The notes under the pieces were generated by a model. That model was not told the origin of the DNA. It saw only the letters and a list, made by a program, of their open reading frames with translations, and ran no database searches. From an uncultured Paracoccaceae bacterium (lineage in GTDB: Bacteria; Pseudomonadota; Alphaproteobacteria; Rhodobacterales; Rhodobacteraceae), in the NCBI GenBank assembly GCA_937907485.1, contig CALESR010000239.1:1-7533 (forward strand): a stretch of 7,533 nucleotides of DNA, in the 5' to 3' direction. Positions 1 to 5,275 of the stretch are shown here, in pieces. The number at the start of each line of letters is the position of its first letter. Position 1 is the stretch's first letter. The position numbers and the translations under genes were made by a program.

Positions 1-909
1 ATCCACTGCAATCAGGACGACGGCGACGACGAGGAATGCAACGGCGGCGACCCGATGTTCTCGCCCAGCCAGCGCATCTGGGGCTATGAGACCAACGACG
101 GCAGTTTCTCGCAGTTCACCCGCGTGCAGGCGCAGCAACTGATGCCGCGGCCCAAACACCTGACCTGGGAGGAATCGGCCTGCTACACGCTGACCCTCGC
201 CACCGCGTATCGCATGCTGTTCGGCCACGCGCCGCATGACCTGAAACCGGGGCAGAACGTGCTGGTCTGGGGCGCCTCGGGGGGCCTCGGCTCGTATGCC
301 GTGCAACTGGCGGTGACGGCCGGTGCCAACGCCATCGGCGTCATCAGCGACGAAACCAAGCGCGATTTCGTGCTGTCGCTGGGCGCCAAGGGCGTCATCA
401 ACCGCAACGATTTCAAATGCTGGGGGCAACTGCCCAAGGTCAACAGCGAGGAATACAACACCTGGCTGAAAGAGGCGCGCAAGTTCGGCAAGGCGATCTG
501 GGACATCACCGGCAAGGGCGTGAACGTCGACATGGTGTTCGAGCATCCGGGCGAGGCGACCTTCCCGGTCTCGTCGCTGGTCTGCAAGAAGGGCGGCATG
601 GTGGTGATCTGCGCCGGGACCAGCGGCTTCAACTGCACCTTTGACGTGCGCTACATGTGGATGCACCAAAAGCGCCTGCAGGGCAGCCATTTCGCCCATC
701 TCAAACAGGCCGCGGCGGCGAACAAGCTGATGTGCGAACGCCGGCTGGACCCCTGCATGTCCGAGGTGTTCCCCTGGGCCGAGATTCCGCAGGCGCATAC
801 CCTGATGTGGAAGAACCAGCACAAGCCAGGCAACATGGCGGTGCTGGTGCAGGCGCCGCGCACCGGGTTGCGCACCTTCGAGGACGCGCTCGACGCCGGT
901 CCGCGCTGA
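1..909 (+). CDS. ccr: Crotonyl-CoA carboxylase/reductase, C-terminal part (5' truncated by window edge)
   Basis: This cytoplasmic enzyme carries out NADPH-dependent reductive carboxylation of crotonyl-CoA to ethylmalonyl-CoA, the signature step of the ethylmalonyl-CoA pathway for assimilating acetyl-CoA and C1/C2 carbon. The reading frame is open from base 1, so the true start lies upstream. The visible 302 residues would be about the last 70% of a family usually near 430 residues. Seen: the family-typical opening HCNQDDGDDEECNGGDPMF (residues 2-20 of the fragment), the medium-chain dehydrogenase region with ESACYTLTLATAYRML (58-73), and a Rossmann nucleotide-binding loop WGASGGLGS (90-98). 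Also seen is the MHQKRLQGSHFAH segment (221-233). In the characterised Kitasatospora enzyme a histidine helps hold CO2; H230 in GSHFAH is my guess for its counterpart, from memory. The gene ends in TGA with a G+C-rich hairpin just downstream. The mutase gene often found near ccr is not in this window. Identification is secure; only the N-terminus is unseen. Confidence 0.96.
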   Translation: MHCNQDDGDDEECNGGDPMFSPSQRIWGYETNDGSFSQFTRVQAQQLMPRPKHLTWEESACYTLTLATAYRMLFGHAPHDLKPGQNVLVWGASGGLGSYAVQLAVTAGANAIGVISDETKRDFVLSLGAKGVINRNDFKCWGQLPKVNSEEYNTWLKEARKFGKAIWDITGKGVNVDMVFEHPGEATFPVSSLVCKKGGMVVICAGTSGFNCTFDVRYMWMHQKRLQGSHFAHLKQAAAANKLMCERRLDPCMSEVFPWAEIPQAHTLMWKNQHKPGNMAVLVQAPRTGLRTFEDALDAGPR

Positions 910-914
910 GACCA

Positions 915-940
915 GAGGGCCGCCTGAAAGGGCGGCTCTT
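915..940 (+). terminator. Probable intrinsic terminator or 3'-end hairpin after ccr
   Basis: Six bases after the ccr stop, GAGGGCCGCC (915-924) can pair with GGCGGCTCTT (931-940) around a 6-base loop, giving about ten pairs including two G-U pairs. The T tail is poor (TCTT, then GCCG). A second small hairpin, TTGCC (939-943) with GGCAA (949-953), overlaps its 3' edge, and a T5 run lies at 972-976. It could end transcription or only stabilise the ccr mRNA. Termination strength is inferred. Confidence 0.5.
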
Positions 941-1009
941 GCCGTTGGGGCAACCGGACGGGCCGAAACCCTTTTTCAACCAAGCTGCCGCAGGCTGCTC
1001 TGACACAAT

Positions 1010-1013
1010 GGAG
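1010..1013 (+). promoter_or_regulatory. Ribosome binding site (GGAG) for the 50-residue small ORF
   Basis: GGAG lies 7 bases before the ATG at 1021, which is ideal spacing. A competing ATG at 1009 opens only a seven-codon frame (MEHRHGA, then stop), overlaps this site and has no Shine-Dalgarno of its own. This fixes the start of the small gene. Confidence 0.6.
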
Positions 1014-1020
1014 CATCGCC

Positions 1021-1173
1021 ATGGGGCATGACTGGATGATTCGGGTTCTTGAGGACCTGCAGACCTATGCGCGCACGCATGGGATGGTGGCGCTGGCCGA
1101 CCATCTGGATCAGGCGCGGTTGCTGGCACTGGCCGAAATCGCCAACCTGCCCGATCCCGGGCCGGACGGCTAA
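1021..1173 (+). CDS. Small acidic conserved-type protein of unknown function, 50 residues
   Basis: The predicted product begins MGHDWMIRVLEDLQTYARTH and continues GMVALADHLDQARLLALAEI, ending in a Pro/Gly-rich tail (PDPGPDG). It has no signal peptide, no membrane segment and no cysteines. The heptad-like spacing of Leu, Ile and Ala suggests two amphipathic helices (about residues 3-19 and 22-42) joined by a Gly. I recall similar tiny proteins (start DWM, then a LADxLD-type second helix) in other Rhodobacteraceae genomes, but no function is known to me. It sits 111 bases after ccr, behind a hairpin, so co-transcription with ccr is uncertain. A well-spaced GGAG, a clean start and coding-like G/C at third positions support a real gene. 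It could be a small interaction partner or regulator; nothing in the sequence decides this. Confidence 0.72.
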   Translation: MGHDWMIRVLEDLQTYARTHGMVALADHLDQARLLALAEIANLPDPGPDG

Positions 1174-1208
1174 CGCGCGGCGGCCGGGGTTTCCCCGCAC
1201 TGCGCCCG

Positions 1209-1237
1209 TTGCACATCCTGCGCCACGCGCCTAGCGT
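1209..1237 (+). promoter_or_regulatory. Possible sigma-70-type promoter for the oxidoreductase-exporter pair
   Basis: The 91-base gap 1174-1264 holds TTGCAC (1209-1214, four of six to the -35 consensus) and, 17 bases later, TAGCGT (1232-1237, three of six to -10). This leaves about 27 bases to the start codon. A short hairpin CGGGG-TTT-CCCCG (1185-1197) without a T tail lies just before it and might mark the end of the previous transcript. This is a weak match of the kind common in G+C-rich alphaproteobacteria. Confidence 0.28.
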
Positions 1238-1264
1238 GCCCGCCAGACAGCAGGGGCGCGACCG

Positions 1265-2527
1265 ATGCAGTATCCAGATACCTATTACAGCCGCAGCTTG
1301 GCCGAAACGCGTGACCGTCCGGTCCTGACCGGCACCCATCGCGCCGATGTCGCCGTGGTCGGCGGCGGCTTTGCCGGGTTGTTCACCGCGCTGCGGCTGG
1401 CGCGGGGCGGCGCACGGGTGGTGCTGCTGGAAAGCCAGTCGGTGGGCTTTGGCGCCTCTGGCCGCAACGGTGGCTTTGTCTCCGACGGCTTTGCTTGCGG
1501 CGCGGCGCTGATCCGTCGCCGCGTGGGCGAGGCCCATGCGCAGGCGCTGCAGGACCTCTCGGCCGAAGGGGTCGAGATCATGCGCGCGGCGATTGCCGAT
1601 CTGGCGATCGCCGGTGCCGACCCGCTGCCCGGCATCCTGCGGCTGCGGCGGTTCGACCGGGCCGAGGACCTGCGCGCGCAGGCCACGCCTGAGATGCCCT
1701 ATCTCGACCGCGCGGCGATCCGGCAGCGGGTGACCAGCGCGCGCTATCTGCATGGGCTTGAAGAGCGCACCGGCTTTCACATCCACCCGCTCAACACCCT
1801 GCGCGGGCTGGCGCTGGGGATCGAGGCGCTGGGCGGGGCGATCTTTGAGGGCAGCGCGGTCACCGGCGCCGAGCTGGACGGCGCAACCAAGGTGCTGACC
1901 ACGGCGCAGGGCCGCGTCGAGGCGCCCAAAGTTGTTTTTGCCACAGGCGGTTACACCGGCCCGCTGGTGCCCCGCCTGCGGCGCGCGATGATGCCGATTG
2001 CCACCTATGTGATGATGTCGCAGGCTGCGCCTGACCTGCTGGCCAGCGCGATCCAGACCCGCATGGCGATTGGCGACGACCGCCGCGCGTCCGATTATTA
2101 CCGGCTGGTCGAGGGCGGCGCGCGGCTGCTCTGGGGCGGGCGGATCACCACGCGGGCCGCCGATACGCCCGGCATCACCCGCGAATTGCGCGCGCAGATG
2201 GTCGGCACCTATCCGCAACTGGCGCCCCTGCAGATCGAACTCGCGTGGTCCGGCCTGATGGCCTATGCGACGCACCGCATGCCGCAGGTCGGCCAGTTGC
2301 AGCCGGGTGTCTGGCATTGCACCGCCTTTGGCGGCCACGGGCTGAACACCACGGCGATTGCCGGCACGGTCACCGCCGAGGCCATTCTGGGCGCCTCGGA
2401 CCGCATCGCGCTGTTTGCCCCCTATGGGCTGGACTGGGCCGGAGGGGCCGTCGGGCTGGCCGTGGCGCAGGGCACCTATTGGGCGCTGCGCGTGCAGGAC
2501 TGGTGGCGCGAGCGGGCGGCAGCATGA
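1265..2527 (+). CDS. FAD-dependent amine/amino-acid oxidoreductase, DAO family (gamma-glutamylputrescine oxidase-like)
   Basis: This is a 420-residue cytoplasmic flavoenzyme of the D-amino-acid oxidase (DAO) fold. It is expected to oxidise a C-N bond of an amine or amino acid with FAD, giving the imine/aldehyde or keto product plus ammonia and reduced acceptor. Seen in order: the N-terminal YPDTYYSRSLAE lead typical of PuuB-like members, the dinucleotide-binding VVGGGFAG (31-38) ending in E56, and GASGRNGGF (63-71). Then come the ATGGYTGPLVP segment (226-236) and the C-terminal flavin-contacting AFGGHGLNTTAIAG (354-367). Its length is normal for the family. The start is ATG 1265, with AGGGG (1252-1256) eight bases upstream. 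The stop overlaps the next start (ATGA), so it is translationally coupled to a LysE-type exporter. The PuuB-like assignment is to a superfamily; sarcosine, proline or other amine substrates are equally possible. No synthetase or aldehyde dehydrogenase of a putrescine pathway is nearby. Confidence 0.88.
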   Translation: MQYPDTYYSRSLAETRDRPVLTGTHRADVAVVGGGFAGLFTALRLARGGARVVLLESQSVGFGASGRNGGFVSDGFACGAALIRRRVGEAHAQALQDLSAEGVEIMRAAIADLAIAGADPLPGILRLRRFDRAEDLRAQATPEMPYLDRAAIRQRVTSARYLHGLEERTGFHIHPLNTLRGLALGIEALGGAIFEGSAVTGAELDGATKVLTTAQGRVEAPKVVFATGGYTGPLVPRLRRAMMPIATYVMMSQAAPDLLASAIQTRMAIGDDRRASDYYRLVEGGARLLWGGRITTRAADTPGITRELRAQMVGTYPQLAPLQIELAWSGLMAYATHRMPQVGQLQPGVWHCTAFGGHGLNTTAIAGTVTAEAILGASDRIALFAPYGLDWAGGAVGLAVAQGTYWALRVQDWWRERAAA

Positions 2528-3129
2528 GCGCTGTCTTTGCCGGGTTTCTGTCCGGCCTCAGCCTGATCGCCGCCATCGGCGCGCAGAACGCCTTTGTGCT
2601 GCGACAGGGGCTGAAGCGTCAGCATGTCGGGCTGGTGGTGGCGCTCTGCGCCGGGTCGGATGCGATCCTGATCGTGCTGGGGGTGGCGGGCTTTGCCACC
2701 GCGGCCGAGGCCCTGCCATGGCTGGTGCCGGTGATGCTGTGGGGGGGTGTGGCCTTTCTGACGGTCTACGGCGCGCTGCGGTTTCGCGCCGCGCTGCGCG
2801 GCGGCGAGGCGCTGGCGGTCGGGGCAGGGGCCGAGGTGCCGCTGGCCCGCGTGGTGCTGACCTGCCTCGCGCTGACATGGCTGAACCCGCATGTCTATCT
2901 CGACACGCTGGCGCTTCTGGGCGCGCTGTCGGCGCAATATGCGCCGCAGGACTGGGCCTTTGGTCTGGGGGCGGCGCTGTCGTCGGGCGTGTTCTTTGCC
3001 GGTCTCGGCTATGGCGCACGGTTTCTGGCGCCGCTGCTGGCCCGGCCCGGCGCCTGGGTGGTGGTCGAGGCGCTGATCGGCGTGGTCATGTGGGCCATCG
3101 CCGCCTCGCTGGTGATGCAGGCGCTCTAG
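2524..3129 (+). CDS. LysE/ArgO-family amino-acid exporter
   Basis: This 201-residue inner-membrane protein of the LysE superfamily is expected to export a basic amino acid (lysine, arginine) or a related compound using the membrane potential. Seen: the family hallmark AIGAQNAFVLRQGL (17-30), an acidic D46 in the second hydrophobic segment, and the conserved TWLNPHVYLDT (118-128). There are about six hydrophobic segments (roughly 4-24, 36-60, 66-86, 108-134, 145-170, 177-200). A hydrophilic loop (88-107) follows the third segment, as usual in the family. ATG 2524 overlaps the preceding TGA by four bases; no strong Shine-Dalgarno is visible, which fits re-initiation by ribosomes finishing the oxidoreductase. 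It ends in TAG. The GAQN and NPHVYLDT motifs favour LysE/ArgO proper over the more divergent RhtB branch. The exact substrate is unknown. Confidence 0.9.
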   Translation: MSAVFAGFLSGLSLIAAIGAQNAFVLRQGLKRQHVGLVVALCAGSDAILIVLGVAGFATAAEALPWLVPVMLWGGVAFLTVYGALRFRAALRGGEALAVGAGAEVPLARVVLTCLALTWLNPHVYLDTLALLGALSAQYAPQDWAFGLGAALSSGVFFAGLGYGARFLAPLLARPGAWVVVEALIGVVMWAIAASLVMQAL

Positions 3130-3146
3130 CGCACCGCGCCGGCCCC

Positions 3147-3178
3147 GATGCTGCACCTGCGCGGGGTGCATTTGCATC
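3147..3178 (+). repeat. Interrupted inverted repeat upstream of the ABC operon
   Basis: GATGC (3147-3151) plus TGCACC (3152-3157) are mirrored by GGTGCA (3165-3170) and GCATC (3174-3178). This makes an 11-pair hairpin with a 7-base loop and a TTT bulge on the right arm. It sits 18 bases after the exporter stop. No T-run follows, so it may be a weak terminator, or a DNA operator ahead of the transporter promoter. Confidence 0.45.
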
Positions 3179-3190
3179 ATACCTGCCCCG

Positions 3191-3211
3191 TGGCAAACGT
3201 GTTTCTATGAT
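3191..3211 (+). promoter_or_regulatory. Candidate promoter for the ABC transporter operon (TATGAT -10; overlapping sigma-54-like match)
   Basis: TATGAT (3206-3211) differs from the -10 consensus by one base, but no convincing -35 lies 16-18 bases upstream. Overlapping it, the 16 bases 3191-3206 (TGGCAAACGTGTTTCT) match 9 of the 12 defined positions of the sigma-54 consensus TGGCACG-N4-TTGCW in correct spacing. However, the normally near-invariant G of the -12 GC is a T. Either reading starts transcription 10-25 bases before the binding-protein start codon. The gap is the natural promoter location; which sigma factor acts is unresolved. Confidence 0.33.
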
Positions 3212-3230
3212 CCCTGAATTCACAACAACA

Positions 3231-3235
3231 GGGAG
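3231..3235 (+). promoter_or_regulatory. Ribosome binding site GGGAG deciding a GTG start
   Basis: GGGAG is seven bases before GTG 3243. The in-frame ATG at 3207 would place this motif inside the coding region, adds a non-signal-like stretch (MIPEFTTTGRRP) and has no Shine-Dalgarno of its own. The site therefore supports GTG 3243. Confidence 0.65.
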
Positions 3236-3242
3236 ACGGCCC

Positions 3243-4484
3243 GTGTCACATTGGCTTGCAAGAACCGCTTTTGCCGCGTCGCTCGCACTGGGCGCACCGG
3301 CCTTGGCGCAGGATATCCTGATCGGCATTCCCAGCTCGCTCTCGGGCGTTGTGGGGGTTGCCGACCACGGCGACTGGATGAACGGCGTCAACATGGCGGT
3401 CGAGGCGATCAACGGCGCGGGCGGCGTGAATGGCCGGATGCTGCGCACCGAGGTCGTGGACATCGACCTGCTGTCGCCCGAGGGCACGGTTGGCGCCATC
3501 CAGACCCTGAACGCCCGCGGCGTGCATGCGATTGCGTCCGCCTTCATCATCATCCCGCAGCCCGCGATGGATGCGGCGGCGGTGACCGGCGTGCCCTATC
3601 TGCACGGCAATACCTCGTTCGCTTCGGTCGAACTGGTGGCGCAGAACCCGGAACGCTATCGCAACATCTTCATGATCGACCCCGATGAAACCTGGTATGG
3701 CTATGGCTTCATCCGCTATCTGGACCGGCTGGCGGCTTCGGGCCAGTGGACGCCTGCCAACAACCGCATCCATATCGTGCACGAACAGATCGCCTATACT
3801 CAGGTGATTTCGCAGGCCGCGCAGCGCGCCATCGCGGAATCGAACGGCACCTGGGAATTGGCCGAGGTCACCGACATCCAGTTCCCGGTGCAGGACTGGA
3901 CCCCGGTCATCGCCGCGCTCAAGGACGAGGGCGCGGGCGTCATCTTCATCAGCCACTGGATCGCGGCGGAACTGGCGGCCTTTGCCCAGCAGTTCGCCTA
4001 TGACCCGGTGCCGAACAGCCTGGTCTATCTGCAATACGGGCCCAGCCAGCCCGAATTCCTTGAACTGGCGCGCGGCGCGGGCGAGGGGATGATCTGGGGC
4101 ACCGTGCTGGGCACCCCGCGCACCGACGAAGGCACCGCCTTCCGCGAGGCCTATATGGCGCTGCATGGCGACAACATGGGCGAAGTCTATACCTCGTCGG
4201 GCTGGGACACCGTGCAGATGCTGGCGCAGGTCTGGGCCACCACCCCGCCCGAGGATTTCGACGCCGTCGGCCGCGCCATCCGCGCGCTGCGGTATGAGGG
4301 GATCTCGGGCACCTATACCTTTGACCGCGCCCAGCAGCGCCCGCTCAACTATCCGTGGGAAACCGACACGCTCGCCGATGGCATCCCGCATCTGATCTAT
4401 CAGGTGCAGGACAACCAGCACACGATCATCCTGCCGGCCGAACTGGCCGAGGCCGAATACCGCGCCCCGCACTGGGCGCAGTAA
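3243..4484 (+). CDS. Periplasmic substrate-binding protein of a branched-chain amino-acid type (HAAT) ABC importer
   Basis: This periplasmic solute receptor captures the ligand and delivers it to the two permeases encoded downstream. The GTG start gives 413 residues, a usual size for the family. Residues 1-22 form a Sec signal peptide: R7, a hydrophobic core 9-18, and the APALA|Q cleavage site after A22. The mature protein opens with DILIGIPSSLSGVVG (24-38), the typical first strand and ligand loop of type I (Leu/Ile/Val-like, Peripla_BP_6) receptors. GVNMAVEAINGAGGVNGRML (48-67) follows, also characteristic. The ASAFIIIPQPAMDAA stretch (99-113) and PYLHGNTS (118-125) occupy the usual ligand-contact regions but do not match those I know for Leu/Ile/Val, urea or amide receptors. 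No lipobox cysteine is present, so it should be a free periplasmic protein. A strong hairpin follows its stop. The ligand is unknown: an amino acid, amide or small acid is plausible. Confidence 0.9.
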   Translation: MSHWLARTAFAASLALGAPALAQDILIGIPSSLSGVVGVADHGDWMNGVNMAVEAINGAGGVNGRMLRTEVVDIDLLSPEGTVGAIQTLNARGVHAIASAFIIIPQPAMDAAAVTGVPYLHGNTSFASVELVAQNPERYRNIFMIDPDETWYGYGFIRYLDRLAASGQWTPANNRIHIVHEQIAYTQVISQAAQRAIAESNGTWELAEVTDIQFPVQDWTPVIAALKDEGAGVIFISHWIAAELAAFAQQFAYDPVPNSLVYLQYGPSQPEFLELARGAGEGMIWGTVLGTPRTDEGTAFREAYMALHGDNMGEVYTSSGWDTVQMLAQVWATTPPEDFDAVGRAIRALRYEGISGTYTFDRAQQRPLNYPWETDTLADGIPHLIYQVQDNQHTIILPAELAEAEYRAPHWAQ

Positions 4485-4491
4485 AACCCCC

Positions 4492-4514
4492 GGCGGCGCC
4501 CGACCGGCGCCGCC
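4492..4514 (+). terminator. Intercistronic hairpin (attenuator or mRNA stabiliser) after the binding-protein gene
   Basis: GGCGGCGCC (4492-4500) and GGCGCCGCC (4506-4514) form a perfect 9-bp, all-G/C stem with a 5-base loop, 7 bases after the stop. It is followed by CCCC-TTT-CCCCC, a poor T tract. In binding-protein operons such structures commonly protect or partly terminate the transcript, so that the receptor is made in excess of the membrane complex. That is the likely role here, since no separate promoter for the ATPases is evident in the 35 bases that remain. Confidence 0.62.
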
Positions 4515-4549
4515 CCCCTTTCCCCCGCCCTGACCGCCAGCGAGGCCCC

Positions 4550-5275
4550 ATGTCCGCGCCTTCGTCGATCTTTGCCTGTTCGGACGTCAACCTGTCCCTG
4601 GGCGGGCGGCAGATCCTGCGGGATGTCGGCCTGCATGTCAGCCGGGGCGAGGTTCTGGGACTGATCGGCCCGAATGGCGCGGGCAAGACCAGCCTGTTCG
4701 AGGTGCTCTCGGGCCGCTATGTGCCGCAAACGGGCCGGGTGGTGCTGGATGGACAGGATGTCTCGAAACTGGGTCTGGTGCAGCGCAGCCGTCTGGGACT
4801 GGCCCGCACGTTTCAAAGCCCGGTGGTCCCCGGCGCGCTGACCGTCGCCGAGACCTTTCGCGCCGCGCGCAAGGCCTATGCGCCGCACCGCTCGCGTCAC
4901 GAGGCCGAATGGGCCGCGCGTCTGGTCAATCTGATGGTGCCCTGGGACCGGCCGACCGCCAGCCTCGACACCTTTGACCGGCGCAAGATGTTGCTGGCCT
5001 GCCTGATGCTGCGCCGCCCAAAGGTGCTGCTGATGGACGAACCGGCCTCGGGCCTCATCAACACCGAGATCGACGAGTTGGACCTGCTGCTTCGCACCCT
5101 TGTCGATGAATACCATCTGGCGGTGATCGTCATCGAGCACCGGCTGGAACTGCTCGAGGCGCTGGCCGACCGGGTGACCGTGCTCAATCTGGGCGAGGTG
5201 ATCGCCGAGGACACGCCCGAGGCCGTGTTCCGCAACCCCGCCGTGCGCGCGGCCTATTTCGAGGGCGCGGAATGA
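4550..5275 (+). CDS. LivG-like ABC transporter ATP-binding protein with a degenerate signature motif
   Basis: One of two cytoplasmic ATPases powering the importer; 241 residues. Seen: Walker A GPNGAGKTS (40-48), Q-loop RTFQSP (Q89), Walker B VLLMDEP (159-165) with catalytic E164, D-loop region SGLINTE (167-173) and H-loop H197 in IEHR. The stretch aligned with the LSGGQ/LAYGxQ signature reads SLDTFDRRK (138-146), so the glycine and glutamine that contact ATP are missing. The flanking residues (RR, then LLACLMLRRPK) still align with LivG, so a frameshift is unlikely. The segment between Q-loop and signature region is shorter than in typical LivG (usual length about 255 residues). The start is ATG 4550, with GAGG (4542-4545) four bases before it. 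The stop overlaps the next start (ATGA). Assignment as the LivG partner rests on the intact H-loop, the DEPASGL region and gene order. Confidence 0.88.
   Translation: MSAPSSIFACSDVNLSLGGRQILRDVGLHVSRGEVLGLIGPNGAGKTSLFEVLSGRYVPQTGRVVLDGQDVSKLGLVQRSRLGLARTFQSPVVPGALTVAETFRAARKAYAPHRSRHEAEWAARLVNLMVPWDRPTASLDTFDRRKMLLACLMLRRPKVLLMDEPASGLINTEIDELDLLLRTLVDEYHLAVIVIEHRLELLEALADRVTVLNLGEVIAEDTPEAVFRNPAVRAAYFEGAE

Noticed and set aside
1009..1032. Upstream ATG giving a seven-codon peptide before the small ORF
   Set aside because: It has no Shine-Dalgarno and overlaps the GGAG of the real start. A leader-peptide role was considered, but nothing supports it.
701..2338. Long minus-strand open frame (545 codons) across ccr and the oxidoreductase
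   Set aside because: It is antisense to two confidently identified genes and spans the intergenic gaps. Its translation is rich in Arg, Gln, Pro and Ala with no motif, as expected for G+C-rich mirror frames.
2245..2523. Upstream extension of the exporter frame into the oxidoreductase gene
   Set aside because: The residues before 2524 are His/Arg/Gly-rich out-of-frame translation of the flavoenzyme; LysE-family homology begins at MSAVFAGFLSG.
2358..3242. In-frame upstream extension of the binding-protein frame through the exporter gene
   Set aside because: This part overlaps the oxidoreductase end and the whole exporter in another frame and has shadow-like composition. The signal peptide and Shine-Dalgarno place the true start at 3243.
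3207..3242. Alternative ATG start for the binding protein
   Set aside because: It lacks a Shine-Dalgarno, adds a non-signal-like charged lead, and would put the GGGAG motif inside the coding sequence. The ATG is part of the TATGAT promoter candidate.
3086..3553. Minus-strand 155-codon frame across the intergenic region and receptor signal peptide
   Set aside because: Considered as a divergent regulator, but it has no helix-turn-helix or other motif and mostly mirrors the receptor gene.
3246..4472. Minus-strand open frame of 408 codons opposite the binding-protein gene
   Set aside because: It lies almost exactly within the receptor gene on the other strand, with His/Arg/Gly/Asp-rich low-information content and no recognisable domain.
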